NCBI RefSeq assembly: GCF_022811925.1
Contig: NZ_CP065511.1
Coordinates: 2,163,501 to 2,227,500 of the forward strand
DNA length: 64,000 bases
Reading direction: 5' to 3'
DNA from: Cytobacillus oceanisediminis
Lineage (GTDB): Bacteria > Bacillota > Bacilli > Bacillales > Cytobacillaceae
Positions 9,832-19,737 of the stretch are shown here, piece by piece (positions within the stretch are counted from its first letter, which is position 1; every line of letters begins with the position of its first letter). The position numbers and the translations under genes are program-made. The notes beneath the pieces are model-generated. The model was not told the DNA's origin and did not search any database. It was given only the letters and a program-made list of their open reading frames with translations.

Positions 9832-10821
9832 ATGATGAAAGGTATAAAGGGCTTTATTATTAAAAGGCTTATCCAAAGTGTTATTACGCTTTATATATTA
9901 TTAACTGTCCTGTTTTTCATGTTCAGAGTCCTCCCCGGTGATCCGACAACAATGTTTGTTGATGCTGCTCTTCCTCAAGAAGCACGGGAAGCAGTCCTTA
10001 AACAGTTTGGCTTAGATAAGCCCCTGCTTGAACAATATTGGATATATTTAAGTAATTTTATACAAGGGGAATTCGGTATTTCCTTTACCTCCAGAGAGCC
10101 TGTGGTTGATGTGATTTCTGATTATTTAGCTGCAACCATTTTATTGATGGGTTTTACAATCGGGTTTGCCTTAATAATCGGGATAATTGGTGGGGCTTTA
10201 ACAGCCTGGTTTCGAGGAACAAAGTTTGAAGCTGCAGTAGTGTCGATTGCTTTATTCTTTCGTTCTGCGCCAATTTTTTGGATTGGAATGGTGGCATTAG
10301 CGTTTTTCTCTTATAACTTGAGCTGGTTCCCTACAGGAGGAATGCATGTACCGGGTCAGCAGTTTGAAAATTTTTTTGATAAATACATGACATTAGAGTT
10401 TCTACATCATTTAACTCTCCCAGTACTTGTAGGTGCTGCTTATTATGTTGCGAGCCCTCTGCTCATAATGAGAAATTCAATGATAAGTATTATGGAAGAA
10501 GATTTCATTGAAATGAGCCGGGCAAAAGGTCTAAAAGAGCGTTACATATTGTTTAAGCATGCAGTGAGAAATGCATTGCTGCCGGTTGTGACAGAGGTCG
10601 CTTTATTAGTTGGTTTTGCAATCGGCGGGCAGGTCTTGCTTGAAGTAGTGTTTAATTGGCCTGGCATAGGCCGATTAATCGTGGACTCCATCCAAAGAAA
10701 TGATTACCCCGTAGCACAGGCAACCTTTTTTCTAATGGGTGTTATTGTAGTCTTTCTAAACCTGCTGTCTGACATTTTATACGGGTATTTAGATCCCCGT
10801 GTAACTTACAAGAAATCTTAA
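9832..10821 (+). CDS. Peptide ABC transporter permease, DppB/OppB type
   Basis: Inner-membrane permease of about 330 aa, with an N-terminal transmembrane helix (LIQSVITLYILLTVLFFMFRVLPGDP) typical of DppB/OppB, five further hydrophobic segments, and the EAA-type cytoplasmic loop (EMSRAKGLKERYILFKHAVRNALLPVV) that docks to the ATPases. GAGGAG lies 5 bases before this ATG and 8 before the next in-frame ATG, so the start may be one codon later. It sits second in the operon, behind the binding lipoprotein, and pairs with the next gene to form the channel. Confidence 0.9.
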   Translation: MMKGIKGFIIKRLIQSVITLYILLTVLFFMFRVLPGDPTTMFVDAALPQEAREAVLKQFGLDKPLLEQYWIYLSNFIQGEFGISFTSREPVVDVISDYLAATILLMGFTIGFALIIGIIGGALTAWFRGTKFEAAVVSIALFFRSAPIFWIGMVALAFFSYNLSWFPTGGMHVPGQQFENFFDKYMTLEFLHHLTLPVLVGAAYYVASPLLIMRNSMISIMEEDFIEMSRAKGLKERYILFKHAVRNALLPVVTEVALLVGFAIGGQVLLEVVFNWPGIGRLIVDSIQRNDYPVAQATFFLMGVIVVFLNLLSDILYGYLDPRVTYKKS

Positions 10822-10837
10822 TAAAGGAGGGAAATCT

Positions 10838-11692
10838 ATGACATGGAAGCAAACAATGCGTTTGTTAATAAAGGATAAATTAGGACTATTGGGGATCATC
10901 CTCCTTACTTTCTTTATTGTTATCTCAATCTTTGCACCACAAATAATTCCCTATGATCCCAATGAACAGCATTACTCAGAAACAGGGGAATTATTGCGAA
11001 TGGAGCCCCCTAGTAAAGAGCATTTATTTGGAACAACGCGGCTGGGAAGAGATATTTTCAGTCAAGTCATTGCTGGAACTAGGGTTGCCTTATTTGTTGG
11101 AATTGTCTCGGCAATAATGGTGACAATCATCGGGACAGTAATCGCATTAGTAGCAGGATATTTTGGAGGATGGATTGATGATCTCTTAATGAGAATGACT
11201 GATATTGTTTACGGTATTCCATTTTTGCCATTTGCTATGATTATGGTTGCTGTATTAGGGCCTAGCATTTGGAATATTATAATAGCCATTGTTCTCATTT
11301 CTTGGAGGACAACAACCCGGGTAATACGTTCTGAAGTCTTGACTCTTAAGCAGAGATCTTTTATCCAAGCTGCAAAATTAAGCGGAGCAGGATCATTTAG
11401 AATCATTTTCCGTCATTTAGTGCCTAACATACTGCCCCTTGCTTTAGTTTTTGGATCACTCGCTATGGGCTGGGCAATTGTTACTGAGGCCAGTGTAAGC
11501 TTCTTGGGGTATGGTGACCCGCTATTAATAAGCTGGGGGAAAATTTTGTTCGATGCCTATGTTGCCCAAGCTATAACAGAAGCATGGTGGTGGGTAGTCC
11601 CACCGGGATTAGCCATAACTTTATTAGTGATGTCCGGCTTTTTTGTAAGCCGCAGTCTTGAAGAAATCTTAGATCCGAGGTTGAGAAGATAA
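10838..11692 (+). CDS. Peptide ABC transporter permease, DppC/OppC type
   Basis: 284-aa inner-membrane partner of the preceding permease. It shows the DppC/OppC features: N-terminal helix, a periplasmic loop (YDPNEQHYSETGELLRMEPPSKEHLFGTT-RLGRDIFSQVI), and five further membrane segments. The EAA loop reads IQAAKLSGAGSFRIIFRHLVPNILPLA, and the product ends DPRLRR. AAAGGAGGG precedes the ATG. The stop codon overlaps the start of the next gene (TAATG), showing translational coupling. Confidence 0.92.
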   Translation: MTWKQTMRLLIKDKLGLLGIILLTFFIVISIFAPQIIPYDPNEQHYSETGELLRMEPPSKEHLFGTTRLGRDIFSQVIAGTRVALFVGIVSAIMVTIIGTVIALVAGYFGGWIDDLLMRMTDIVYGIPFLPFAMIMVAVLGPSIWNIIIAIVLISWRTTTRVIRSEVLTLKQRSFIQAAKLSGAGSFRIIFRHLVPNILPLALVFGSLAMGWAIVTEASVSFLGYGDPLLISWGKILFDAYVAQAITEAWWWVVPPGLAITLLVMSGFFVSRSLEEILDPRLRR

Positions 11693-12717
11693 TGAACGAT
11701 AATTTATTGGAAATCAAAGACTTAAGAACTTGTTACAAGGTGCAAGATGGAGAGGTTTGGGCAGTTGATGGAGTCTCTATTAATCTTCAAGCTGGTGAAA
11801 ATCTCGGTCTTGTTGGAGAATCCGGCTGCGGTAAGACAACAATTATTAAATCAATTATGCGCTTGCTCCCAAATAAGGCTTTTTCTGAAGGGGAAATTAA
11901 TTTTAAAGGAAGAAATCTTTTGAACTTGCCTGCAAAAGAGATGCGAAGGATACGCTGGAATAATATATCAATCGTCTCGCAAAGTGCCATGAATGCATTG
12001 GATCCTGTTTATAAAGTAGGAGATCAAATTGTTGAAGCAATCCAAATTCATCGAAAAGTATCAAAAAAGGAGGCATGGAGCCGGGCGGAAGAGTTATTTA
12101 ATTTAGTAGGTGTTGATAAAAGCAGATTAAAAGATTATCCCCATCAATATAGCGGTGGTATGAGACAGCGGGCAATCATTGCAATGGCCCTTGCACTTGA
12201 TCCGGAAATTGTGGTCGCAGATGAACCGACTACTGCACTGGATGTTGTTGTTCAAGCCCAGATTCTGAAGAGAATCCGGAATATTCAAGGTAAACTGAAC
12301 AGTTCCATGATTATGGTTACACATGATATGTCAGTTGTCGCAGAAACCTGCCAAAAAGTAGTGGTGATGTATGCTGGGAAAGTAGTGGAATCTGGACCAG
12401 TCAGTGCTATTTTTAATGAACCTTATCATCCTTATACAATGGGACTAAAAAATGCATTCCCGAGTGTTAAAGGCGAAAAGTTTGAATTGATTTCGATACC
12501 AGGTTATCCCCCGGATTTGCAATCGCCGCCAGCAGGGTGCCGTTTTGCGGACAGATGTCCTTTCGCCACACAACTTTGTAACGAGGAAGAACCGGAGGTA
12601 ACTGAAGTAGGTGATCATCATCATGCAGCCTGCCATCATTTATACAAAGTAGAAGAAATGCGGGAAAAAGCATCTATAAGAGAAACCTGGAGTAAAGTAA
12701 GTAAGGAGTTGGCTTAA
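11692..12717 (+). CDS. Peptide ABC transporter ATPase, DppD/OppD type
   Basis: 341-aa cytosolic ATPase. Walker A is GESGCGKTT, the signature is YSGGMRQRAIIAMALALDPE, Walker B is IVVADEPTTALDVV, and the switch histidine is in MVTHDMSV. The C-terminal oligopeptide-transporter extension has the Cys-rich segment GCRFADRCPFATQLC...ACHH, which binds an iron-sulfur cluster in some relatives. It overlaps both neighbours by one or more bases, as expected for tightly coupled transporter genes, and energises the two permeases together with the next gene. Confidence 0.93.
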   Translation: MNDNLLEIKDLRTCYKVQDGEVWAVDGVSINLQAGENLGLVGESGCGKTTIIKSIMRLLPNKAFSEGEINFKGRNLLNLPAKEMRRIRWNNISIVSQSAMNALDPVYKVGDQIVEAIQIHRKVSKKEAWSRAEELFNLVGVDKSRLKDYPHQYSGGMRQRAIIAMALALDPEIVVADEPTTALDVVVQAQILKRIRNIQGKLNSSMIMVTHDMSVVAETCQKVVVMYAGKVVESGPVSAIFNEPYHPYTMGLKNAFPSVKGEKFELISIPGYPPDLQSPPAGCRFADRCPFATQLCNEEEPEVTEVGDHHHAACHHLYKVEEMREKASIRETWSKVSKELA

Positions 12718-13760
12718 TGGAAAAGATGAGCCTGCATGAGGATTCAGTCGTCAAAGAAACACTGGTTGATGAGCGGCCAACTGTTTTGGATATTAAAGGG
12801 CTAAAGGTACATTTTCCGGTTAATCAGGGGTTCATTGAGTCATTGACAAATAAAAAAGAAGATCAAAAATATGTTAAAGCTGTAGATGGTGTCTCACTGA
12901 CTATTAAAGAAGGTGAAACAATTGGTCTAGCCGGAGAATCTGGCTGCGGGAAAACTACGTTGGCAAAAACACTGGTAAAGCTTGAAGAAGCATCCTCAGG
13001 ACAAGTTATCTTTAACGGCAAGGATATAAAAGATATCAAATCAAAAGAATTAAAGAATTTCAGAAAAGAAGCGCAAATGGTGTTTCAAGATCCCTTTGAG
13101 TCACTTAATCCTCGGTTTTCAATTAGGCAAACATTGGAAGAGCCGCTTATTATTCAAAGTATGAAAGGAAAAAAAGAACGCAGAGAAAGGATAGTGGACA
13201 CACTTGAAAAAGTGGGGCTAAGGCCTGCAGAAAATTTTATTGACCGATATCCGCATCAAATGAGCGGAGGGCAGCGTCAACGTGTTGCCATAGCCAGGGC
13301 ACTTGTAATTAAGCCAAAATTTTTAGTCGCAGATGAACCAGTTTCCATGCTAGATGTTTCAATCCGTGCAAATATCCTGAATCTGCTGCAAGATCTAGTA
13401 AAAGAATTAAATCTTGCGAGTGTTTATATTTCACATGACTTATCCCTCATTCGGTATGTTTGTGATAAGACAGCCATAATGTATTTAGGCAGAATTGTTG
13501 AGATGGGGCCAACTGAAGATGTTATCCGCAACCCGATACATCCCTATTCTAAAGCGTTGCTTTCAGCAGTTCCCTCTCCGGAGCCAAATCCGGATGGACT
13601 GAACGTCTCGTTGGAAGGTGAAGCACCAAATCCGATTGATCTACCCAAGGGATGCCGTTTCCACCCGCGTTGCCCTTCAGCTACACAAGCCTGCAGGGAA
13701 AATGAACCTAAGGGAACCTATCATGAAGGCCGCTGGGTAGAATGCCATCTATTCGAATGA
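12717..13760 (+). CDS. Peptide ABC transporter ATPase, DppF/OppF type
   Basis: 347-aa second ATPase of the importer, with Walker A GESGCGKTT, Q-loop VFQDPFESLNPRF, signature MSGGQRQRVAIARALV, Walker B FLVADEPVSMLDVS and switch ISHDLSLIRYVC. The C-terminal oligopeptide-type extension contains GCRFHPRCPSATQAC. The OppF-type HFPVNQGF insertion is present near residue 35. It starts at the last base of the preceding stop codon. The coding end overlaps the start of the first M20 peptidase, linking uptake directly to hydrolysis. Confidence 0.93.
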   Translation: MEKMSLHEDSVVKETLVDERPTVLDIKGLKVHFPVNQGFIESLTNKKEDQKYVKAVDGVSLTIKEGETIGLAGESGCGKTTLAKTLVKLEEASSGQVIFNGKDIKDIKSKELKNFRKEAQMVFQDPFESLNPRFSIRQTLEEPLIIQSMKGKKERRERIVDTLEKVGLRPAENFIDRYPHQMSGGQRQRVAIARALVIKPKFLVADEPVSMLDVSIRANILNLLQDLVKELNLASVYISHDLSLIRYVCDKTAIMYLGRIVEMGPTEDVIRNPIHPYSKALLSAVPSPEPNPDGLNVSLEGEAPNPIDLPKGCRFHPRCPSATQACRENEPKGTYHEGRWVECHLFE

Positions 13761-15172
13761 AAGGATTGAACCTGCCAATGAAAGATACTGTTGAAACGAT
13801 TGAAAAAAGAGTAGAAAAGGATTTGCCTGACCTTATTTCCAGTTTGCAAGATTTCTTAAGAATAAAAAGTATATCTGCCCAAAACATAGGGATGGAAGAA
13901 TGTGCTTCATTCTTATTAGCTGCTATGAAATCTATTGGAATAGAATGTAAAATGCTTGAAAAAGAAGGCGCTTTTCCTGTTATATACGGAGAAGTTTTAA
14001 ATCCTACTGCTAAAAAGACTTTGCTTATTTATGGCCATTATGATGTGCAGCCACCCGAACCTCTGCATTTATGGGAGAGCGATCCATTCGATCCTGTTAT
14101 TAGAGAAGATAAGATCTTCGCCCGAGGTGCAACTGATGATAAGGGAAACCTTTTGGCAACAATAATGGCTGTTAAGTGCTTAAAAGATGCAGGTATTCCT
14201 ATTCCTATAAATCTTAAATTCTTCTTTGAGGGAGAAGAGGAAATAGGCAGCCCTAATTTTAAAGCGTACATGGAAGAAAATAAGGAACTGCTTTCCGCAG
14301 ATTATACGATTTTATGCGATCGTGGTGTCCATGAATCAGGCAGGCCACAAATGTATCTAGGGCATAAAGGGATTACGTATGCTGAAATAACAATAAAAGG
14401 GGCTAAACGTGATGTCCATTCAGGGCAGGCCCCCTTTATCCCTAATGCTGCCTGGCAGTTGGTGAGGTTATTAAACCAGTTAAAGGATGAAAATGAAAAT
14501 ATTATGATACCTGGTTATTATGATGATGTATTGCCTCCTTCAACTGAGGACTTAAAGATGTTGGAGAATATCCCTTTTGACAAAAAGCAATATTGTGAAG
14601 TGTATGGAATCCCAGATATCTTACCCAAAAGTACCGGAGTTGAAGCATTAACCTCACTTCTTTTCAAACCAACTGCAACAATTAACGGATTATCCTCTGG
14701 ATATCAGGGAGAAGGAAATAAAACAATTGTACCTAATATGGCAACTGTAAAGCTTGATTTTCGGTTTGTAAAAAACCAGGATCCTCAAAAATGTGTGGAA
14801 TTAATAAGGGGATATCTAGAAAATCATTGTGAAGGATCCATAGTAATTAAAATGGGGGATGTCCGGAATCCTTCAAAAGTTTCACTTAATGCTGAAGTGG
14901 TCCAAGTTGCAATTGAAGCATCAAAAATCATTTATAAAGAGGATCCTGTTGTTTGGCCTATGCTAGATGGAGCAGGTCCGATGTCTTTATTCGAGGAAAT
15001 ATTAAATGCCCCTGCTATTATTGTTGGACTTGGAGCACCGTTTGCTTTTGCGAATACACATGCTCCAAATGAAAATATCAGTATTGAAAACTATTCGAAT
15101 GGAATTAAACTTATGGCGAGTATTTACTATCTTTATGGAATGAGGGATGAAATTGAGTTTAACGCAAGTTGA
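13757..15172 (+). CDS. M20-family metallopeptidase (dipeptidase-like), first paralogue
   Basis: Cytosolic zinc peptidase of about 470 aa in the M20/ArgE/DapE family. Visible are the metal-binding HYDVQPPEP, the DDKGN aspartate region, the catalytic FFEGEEEIGSPNF pair of glutamates, and the C-terminal HAPNENI histidine. The dimerisation domain sits in the middle (GAKRDVHSGQAP...). The chosen ATG overlaps the ATPase stop (ATGA), a coupled start. The ATG seven codons later, behind AAAGGA, is an alternative. It probably splits imported peptides; the substrate is unknown. Confidence 0.88.
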   Translation: MKGLNLPMKDTVETIEKRVEKDLPDLISSLQDFLRIKSISAQNIGMEECASFLLAAMKSIGIECKMLEKEGAFPVIYGEVLNPTAKKTLLIYGHYDVQPPEPLHLWESDPFDPVIREDKIFARGATDDKGNLLATIMAVKCLKDAGIPIPINLKFFFEGEEEIGSPNFKAYMEENKELLSADYTILCDRGVHESGRPQMYLGHKGITYAEITIKGAKRDVHSGQAPFIPNAAWQLVRLLNQLKDENENIMIPGYYDDVLPPSTEDLKMLENIPFDKKQYCEVYGIPDILPKSTGVEALTSLLFKPTATINGLSSGYQGEGNKTIVPNMATVKLDFRFVKNQDPQKCVELIRGYLENHCEGSIVIKMGDVRNPSKVSLNAEVVQVAIEASKIIYKEDPVVWPMLDGAGPMSLFEEILNAPAIIVGLGAPFAFANTHAPNENISIENYSNGIKLMASIYYLYGMRDEIEFNAS

Positions 15173-16544
15173 AAATCTAATATCTTCCAGAAAAGAGCAA
15201 TATTTAAATCAGTTATTCAGATTGCTAAAGCAGAAGAGCATAAGTGCACAAGATGTAGGAGTTAGAGAATGTGCAAATTTACTTAAAGAGATGATGGACA
15301 ATATAGGGATAAACACAAGGATCATGGAAACAGCCGGCCATCCAGTTGTTTATGGTGAAATCATGAATGATCCAAATGCATTTACCTTACTTATTTATGG
15401 CCATTACGATGTTCAGCCGCCTGAGCCTATTGATGAATGGCTTTCACCTCCGTTTGAACCTACTATTCGGGATGGGAAAATTTATTGCAGAGGTGTTGGA
15501 GACAACAAGGGCCAATTAATGTCACAAATACTTGCAATAAAAACATACAAAGATGTCTTTGGAGAGATTCCAATTAATATTAAATTGGTCTTTGAAGGCG
15601 AGGAAGAAAGTGCGAGTGCCAATTTAGCTGAATTTGTAAAGGAAAATAAAGAGCTGTTAGCCTGTGACCTTGTTTACACCTCAGATGGTCCCATGCATGA
15701 TAGCGGATCCCCTTTTGTCCTGTTGGGTGTAAGAGGTATGCTTTATGTGGAGTTAACTGCTAAAGGTGCTGAATGGGACAATCATTCAGGAAACAAGGGT
15801 AATATTGTACCGAATCCTGCCTGGAAGTTAATCGATTTACTTAGAACGATGCGTGATGAGAATGGTAGAGTATTAATAGAAGGTTTTTATGATGACATTA
15901 GACAGCCAACCGAAAAAGAACTCCAGATAATAAAAGAGCTGCCATTTAATCAAGATGATATCGCTGAAAAAATTGGTTACAGTAAACTAGACATGGATGG
16001 TGAAATGTATTACAGAAAGTTAACATTGGAACCGACATTTAATATTGCAGGGTTCACAAGCGGATATGGCGGTGAAGGATCAAAAACAATTATTCCTTCA
16101 AAAGCTGTATTAAAAATGGATATGCGTCTTGTAGTTGATCAAGACCCAGATGATATTTATGAAAAGTTTTGCAAGCATGTTAAAAAGTTTGCTCCTGATA
16201 TTGAAATTAAACGTTTAGGAGACATGAAACCTTCCCGTACATCAGCTGATCAGGAAATAATCCGGGTTGTTACAAGGGCAGTTCGCAATTCCTTTCAAAA
16301 AGAACCAGTGCTTCAGCCAAGCCTCGGGGGTAGTCTACCTGACTATGTCTGGACAAAAATTTTAAACACTCCTTCAGTTGTTGTACCATATGCTAACTTT
16401 GATGAAGCAAATCATTCCCCGAATGAGAATATGGGAGTAAATAACTTTTATGATGGAATTAAGTGCACATGTTATGTAATTAATGAAATCAGCAGGTTTT
16501 ACAGTAAGACAAAAATCCAGCATAATGTAGAATTAGCTGATTAA
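15147..16544 (+). CDS. M20-family metallopeptidase (dipeptidase-like), second paralogue
   Basis: 465-aa paralogue of the preceding gene, overlapping its end by 26 bases. It has the same landmarks: HYDVQPPEP, GDNKGQ, VFEGEEESASANL, a dimerisation domain with WDNHSGNKG, and EANHSPNENMGV near the end. The two proteins are clearly homologous over their length (shared KSISAQ-G-ECA, TLLIYGHYDVQPPEP), so they arose by tandem duplication or together form a pair with different specificity. A TTG two codons later is a possible alternative start. A bidirectional terminator follows. Confidence 0.88.
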   Translation: MKLSLTQVENLISSRKEQYLNQLFRLLKQKSISAQDVGVRECANLLKEMMDNIGINTRIMETAGHPVVYGEIMNDPNAFTLLIYGHYDVQPPEPIDEWLSPPFEPTIRDGKIYCRGVGDNKGQLMSQILAIKTYKDVFGEIPINIKLVFEGEEESASANLAEFVKENKELLACDLVYTSDGPMHDSGSPFVLLGVRGMLYVELTAKGAEWDNHSGNKGNIVPNPAWKLIDLLRTMRDENGRVLIEGFYDDIRQPTEKELQIIKELPFNQDDIAEKIGYSKLDMDGEMYYRKLTLEPTFNIAGFTSGYGGEGSKTIIPSKAVLKMDMRLVVDQDPDDIYEKFCKHVKKFAPDIEIKRLGDMKPSRTSADQEIIRVVTRAVRNSFQKEPVLQPSLGGSLPDYVWTKILNTPSVVVPYANFDEANHSPNENMGVNNFYDGIKCTCYVINEISRFYSKTKIQHNVELAD

Positions 16545-16594
16545 GTTATACCTTGTAGAATTGAAGGGAATATGCAATTAAGTATTATTAAAAC

Positions 16595-16630
16595 AAGGTT
16601 AGGGTATCAAAGATTAAATACCCTAACCTT
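16595..16630. terminator. Hairpin terminator between convergent M20 and gntR genes
   Basis: Perfect 13-bp stem aaggttagggtat / ataccctaacctt with a 10-base loop and T-rich flanks on both strands. On the minus strand it lies just beyond the frame that would complete the regulator. Confidence 0.8.
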
Positions 16631-16691
16631 ATTTACTTAGTTTCTGTTTGTTTTAGAGGAAAATGTTTTAAAACATTCTGGTTATGTTTCA

Positions 16692-17294
16692 TTAAAACCA
16701 TTTTCGCTTCATCAAAATTATGTCTTTTAAATTGTCAAGAATAACAATATGTTCTTTCAAAGATTGTTTAATAGACCCTTCTCCCCCAAATGAGACACGT
16801 TGTAATGATAATAAGGGCAGTCCAAGCCGCAAATACATCATTCTTATTATTTCACTTTTGCTCATATCAATGATTCCCAAGTGAAATTCTTGATTTAAAT
16901 TAGTGTATTCTATGGTATTTTCCTGGATACTTTCCATTTTTATGACCAGTTCTTCCATGACTTTTATTAAAGTTTCAGATATGCCGTTTATTGCAATTCT
17001 ATCCATGGCTAAAGCTTCCAGTGTCATTCTAATTTCTATTAAGTCAATTATGTCTTTTTCTGAGTAGCCGCGAATAATCGATCCTTTCCTCGGAATGCGG
17101 TCTACCAGACCATCAATAGCCAATAAATAAAAAGCTTCCCTTATAGGGGCTCTGCTTGTTCCAAACTCTTCTGCATAATTTGCCTCAATTAATTTATCTC
17201 CTGATTTAAGCCTGCCAGTTATTATATCTTCAGCGATTTTTTCTGCAATAAGTCTCGAAAGTGAGCTGTGATCAATTAGGTTAGTATCTTTCAT
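16692..17294 (-). CDS. GntR-family (FCD) regulator with frameshifted C-terminus
   Basis: N-terminal winged helix (LIAEKIAEDIITGRLKSGDKLIEANYAEEFGTSRAPIREAFYLLAIDGLV) and a C-terminal FCD ligand-binding domain (NQEFHLGIID...). The frame ends abruptly as DNLKDIILMKRKWF. Adding one A in the AAAA run just before this point opens a frame reading RHNFDEAKMVLMKHNQNVLKHF, the normal FCD ending. That frame stops at 16633-16635, giving a usual length of about 220 aa. So the gene carries, or appears to carry, a one-base deletion. AAGGAG precedes the ATG. It is convergent to the peptide operon and is its likely regulator. Confidence 0.85.
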   Translation of the reverse strand: MKDTNLIDHSSLSRLIAEKIAEDIITGRLKSGDKLIEANYAEEFGTSRAPIREAFYLLAIDGLVDRIPRKGSIIRGYSEKDIIDLIEIRMTLEALAMDRIAINGISETLIKVMEELVIKMESIQENTIEYTNLNQEFHLGIIDMSKSEIIRMMYLRLGLPLLSLQRVSFGGEGSIKQSLKEHIVILDNLKDIILMKRKWF

Positions 17295-17420
17295 GATAGT
17301 TCTCCTTAAAAGAGTCAGAAATAGGTTAAGTTTATATATACAATACCAAAATTTTTAAAAAAAATGTACATCTTTAAAGAAGCAGCAAATTTCATAACAA
17401 AAAAGCATAGGTGTAATAGA

Positions 17421-17449
17421 AAAAAGCACCCATTCCGCAAAATGGGTGC
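17421..17449 (-). terminator. Terminator of mreBH
   Basis: On the minus strand gcacccatt / aatgggtgc arms are followed by TTTTTT. Confidence 0.85.
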
Positions 17450-17464
17450 TCTTAATCTATAACC

Positions 17465-18472
17465 TTATCTTACCAATGTATGCATCTTATCAATATATTT
17501 TAATGCAACCCCTGTTCCAACCGCTACAGATTCAAGAGGATTTGGAGCTAGGTGCACAGGCACAACAATTTCTTGGGATAGCCAATCCTGCATGCCATTA
17601 AGGAGGGCGCCGCCGCCGGATAAAATAACTCCGCGGTCAACGATGTCACCGCTCAGTTCGGCAGGGCTGTCTTCTAAAGTGGCACGGATGGCCTCCAGAA
17701 TATGCAGGAGTGCTTCTCTCATTGCATCACGAATCTCATATGAAGATAATGTGATTGTTTTTGGCAAACCAGTCACGAGGTCCCGGCCGCGGACTTCCAT
17801 TGTCATTTCTTCATGGTCGGCTAATGCATAGCCGATTTCCATCTTAATTTTTTCAGCTGTTCTTTCCCCTATAAGGACATTGTATTCTTTGCGAACATGC
17901 TGAATAATGTCATCATCGAGTCTGTCACCGCCAATACGGATGGAATGGCAGGCAACAACGCCGCCAAATGAAATGATGGCGACTTCAGTTGAACCGCCTC
18001 CAATATCTACAACAACGTTCGCAACGGGCTCATCAACAGGCATGCCTGCACCTATTGCAGCTGCTACCGGTTCTTCAATAAGATGTACTTTTTTTGCACC
18101 AGCATTTCGTACTGCGTCCTGAATAGCTCTTCTCTCTACAGAAGTAGAACCTGAAGGAGTACATACGACCACGTTAGGCTTTCTGATTGCAAATCCGACT
18201 TTTTTCGATGCTTTTCGCATAACCTGGCGAAGCATTTCAGTTGTGGTGTCATAGTCGGCAATAACCCCGTCTTTAAGCGGACGGATGGCAACGATGCGGC
18301 CCGGTGTTTTCCCGATCATTTCTTTTGCGTCTTTACCAACAGCTAACACTTTTTTCGTTTCTGTATCAATTGCTACTACAGATGGTTCATTTAGGATAAT
18401 GCCTTTTGTTTTGCTGTATACAAGGATATTTGCAGTTCCTAAATCTATTCCAATTTCAGATGTATTTAACAT
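17465..18472 (-). CDS. mreBH: Actin-like rod-shape protein MreBH
   Basis: Cytoskeletal actin homologue that guides lateral wall synthesis under the membrane. The 335-aa product has the MreB phosphate and adenosine motifs ([41 protein letters not shown]). Across its length it matches MreBH rather than MreB or Mbl, for example [28 protein letters not shown] and [24 protein letters not shown]. The ATG chosen gives exactly the B. subtilis MreBH length; an upstream TTG would add seven residues. It lies alone on the minus strand with its own terminator. Confidence 0.93.
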   Translation of the reverse strand: MLNTSEIGIDLGTANILVYSKTKGIILNEPSVVAIDTETKKVLAVGKDAKEMIGKTPGRIVAIRPLKDGVIADYDTTTEMLRQVMRKASKKVGFAIRKPNVVVCTPSGSTSVERRAIQDAVRNAGAKKVHLIEEPVAAAIGAGMPVDEPVANVVVDIGGGSTEVAIISFGGVVACHSIRIGGDRLDDDIIQHVRKEYNVLIGERTAEKIKMEIGYALADHEEMTMEVRGRDLVTGLPKTITLSSYEIRDAMREALLHILEAIRATLEDSPAELSGDIVDRGVILSGGGALLNGMQDWLSQEIVVPVHLAPNPLESVAVGTGVALKYIDKMHTLVR

Positions 18473-18747
18473 GAATTCTTCACCCAATTTCAAATATATA
18501 TTGTCACAATATAACCTTCTAATAAATTAACATGATTTTGGGGGTTAGCCTTTGTTTGTTATGGAATCGTTAATAAAATGTAATTTTATAAGAAAATTTT
18601 AGGAAAATTGTCGAATAGAATGGGCAAAACTTGTTCATAATGCATAAATGTTCTGTTTTTGTAAAAAGAATGGTAAGATGATACCTGAAAAATTTTCCTG
18701 CTTTATGTTAGGATAATAAATAGAATGGCAGTAAAGGCAGTGAACAG

Positions 18748-19710
18748 ATGATTGAAAAAGAAAAGCTGGCAGTGCTGATAGGCCCTACAGCTGTTGGAAA
18801 AACAAAATTAAGCATTCTGCTGGCGAAAAGATTTAATGCCGAGATTATCAGCGGAGACTCTATGCAAATATATAAAAGCATGGATATCGGCACGGCAAAA
18901 ATTAAAGAGGAAGAGATGGAAGGGATACCGCATCATCTAATTGACATCAAAAATCCTGAAGATCCCTTTTCGGCAGCTGAATTTCAGGAACTGGTCCGAA
19001 GCAAAATCACAGAGATAACTTCAAGAGGCAAACTTCCAATGATCGTTGGAGGCACGGGATTGTATATTCAATCCGTTATTTATGATTATCAATTCTCTGA
19101 TGCGCCTTCAGATGAAAAATTCAGAAAAACATTGGAGGAACGCGCCGAAAGGGAAGGGAACGATGCCCTTTTTAAGGAGCTTTTGGCAATAGACCCTGAA
19201 AGTGCAGAAAAAATTCACCCCAATAACATTCGAAGAATGGTCAGGGCATTGGAAATTTACCATTGCACAGGGAAACCGATGTCTCAGTATCAGGAGAATC
19301 AGGATCCAGAACTTCTTTATGATACGGCACTGATTGGGTTGACCATGGATCGGGATACCTTATATGAACGCATCAATTTCCGAGTAGAGATCATGATGAA
19401 GGAAGGCTTGCTTGAAGAGGTGAGATCCCTATATGATCAGGGATTAAAGGATTGCCAGTCCATACAGGCCATCGGGTATAAAGAGCTGTATGAATACTTT
19501 AATGGACGTGTTTCTCTGGAGGATGCCGTAGGAAATCTGAAGCAAAATTCAAGAAGATATGCAAAAAGGCAGCTAACATGGTTTCGAAACAAGATGAATG
19601 TGGAATGGTTTGATATGTCCGATACAGCCGACCCTCATGAGTTTGAAAAAAAATTCGCTGAAATTTCTGCTCATATTGAAGGAAAGCTGAAAATAAAATC
19701 GAATACATAA
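18748..19710 (+). CDS. miaA: tRNA dimethylallyltransferase MiaA
   Basis: Transfers dimethylallyl from DMAPP to A37 of tRNAs reading UNN codons. The 320-aa protein shows the P-loop GPTAVGKTKLS, the ISGDSMQIYKSMDIGTAK motif, HHLID, the GGTGLYI nucleotide/tRNA site, RRMVRALEIY and the C-terminal KQNSRRYAKRQLTWFRN region. hfq follows 27 bases downstream, the usual miaA-hfq pair. The promoter region upstream is AT-rich, and the ribosome binding site is weak. Confidence 0.97.
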   Translation: MIEKEKLAVLIGPTAVGKTKLSILLAKRFNAEIISGDSMQIYKSMDIGTAKIKEEEMEGIPHHLIDIKNPEDPFSAAEFQELVRSKITEITSRGKLPMIVGGTGLYIQSVIYDYQFSDAPSDEKFRKTLEERAEREGNDALFKELLAIDPESAEKIHPNNIRRMVRALEIYHCTGKPMSQYQENQDPELLYDTALIGLTMDRDTLYERINFRVEIMMKEGLLEEVRSLYDQGLKDCQSIQAIGYKELYEYFNGRVSLEDAVGNLKQNSRRYAKRQLTWFRNKMNVEWFDMSDTADPHEFEKKFAEISAHIEGKLKIKSNT

Positions 19711-19737
19711 TGATAGAGATAAAAGAGGAGGATTATA

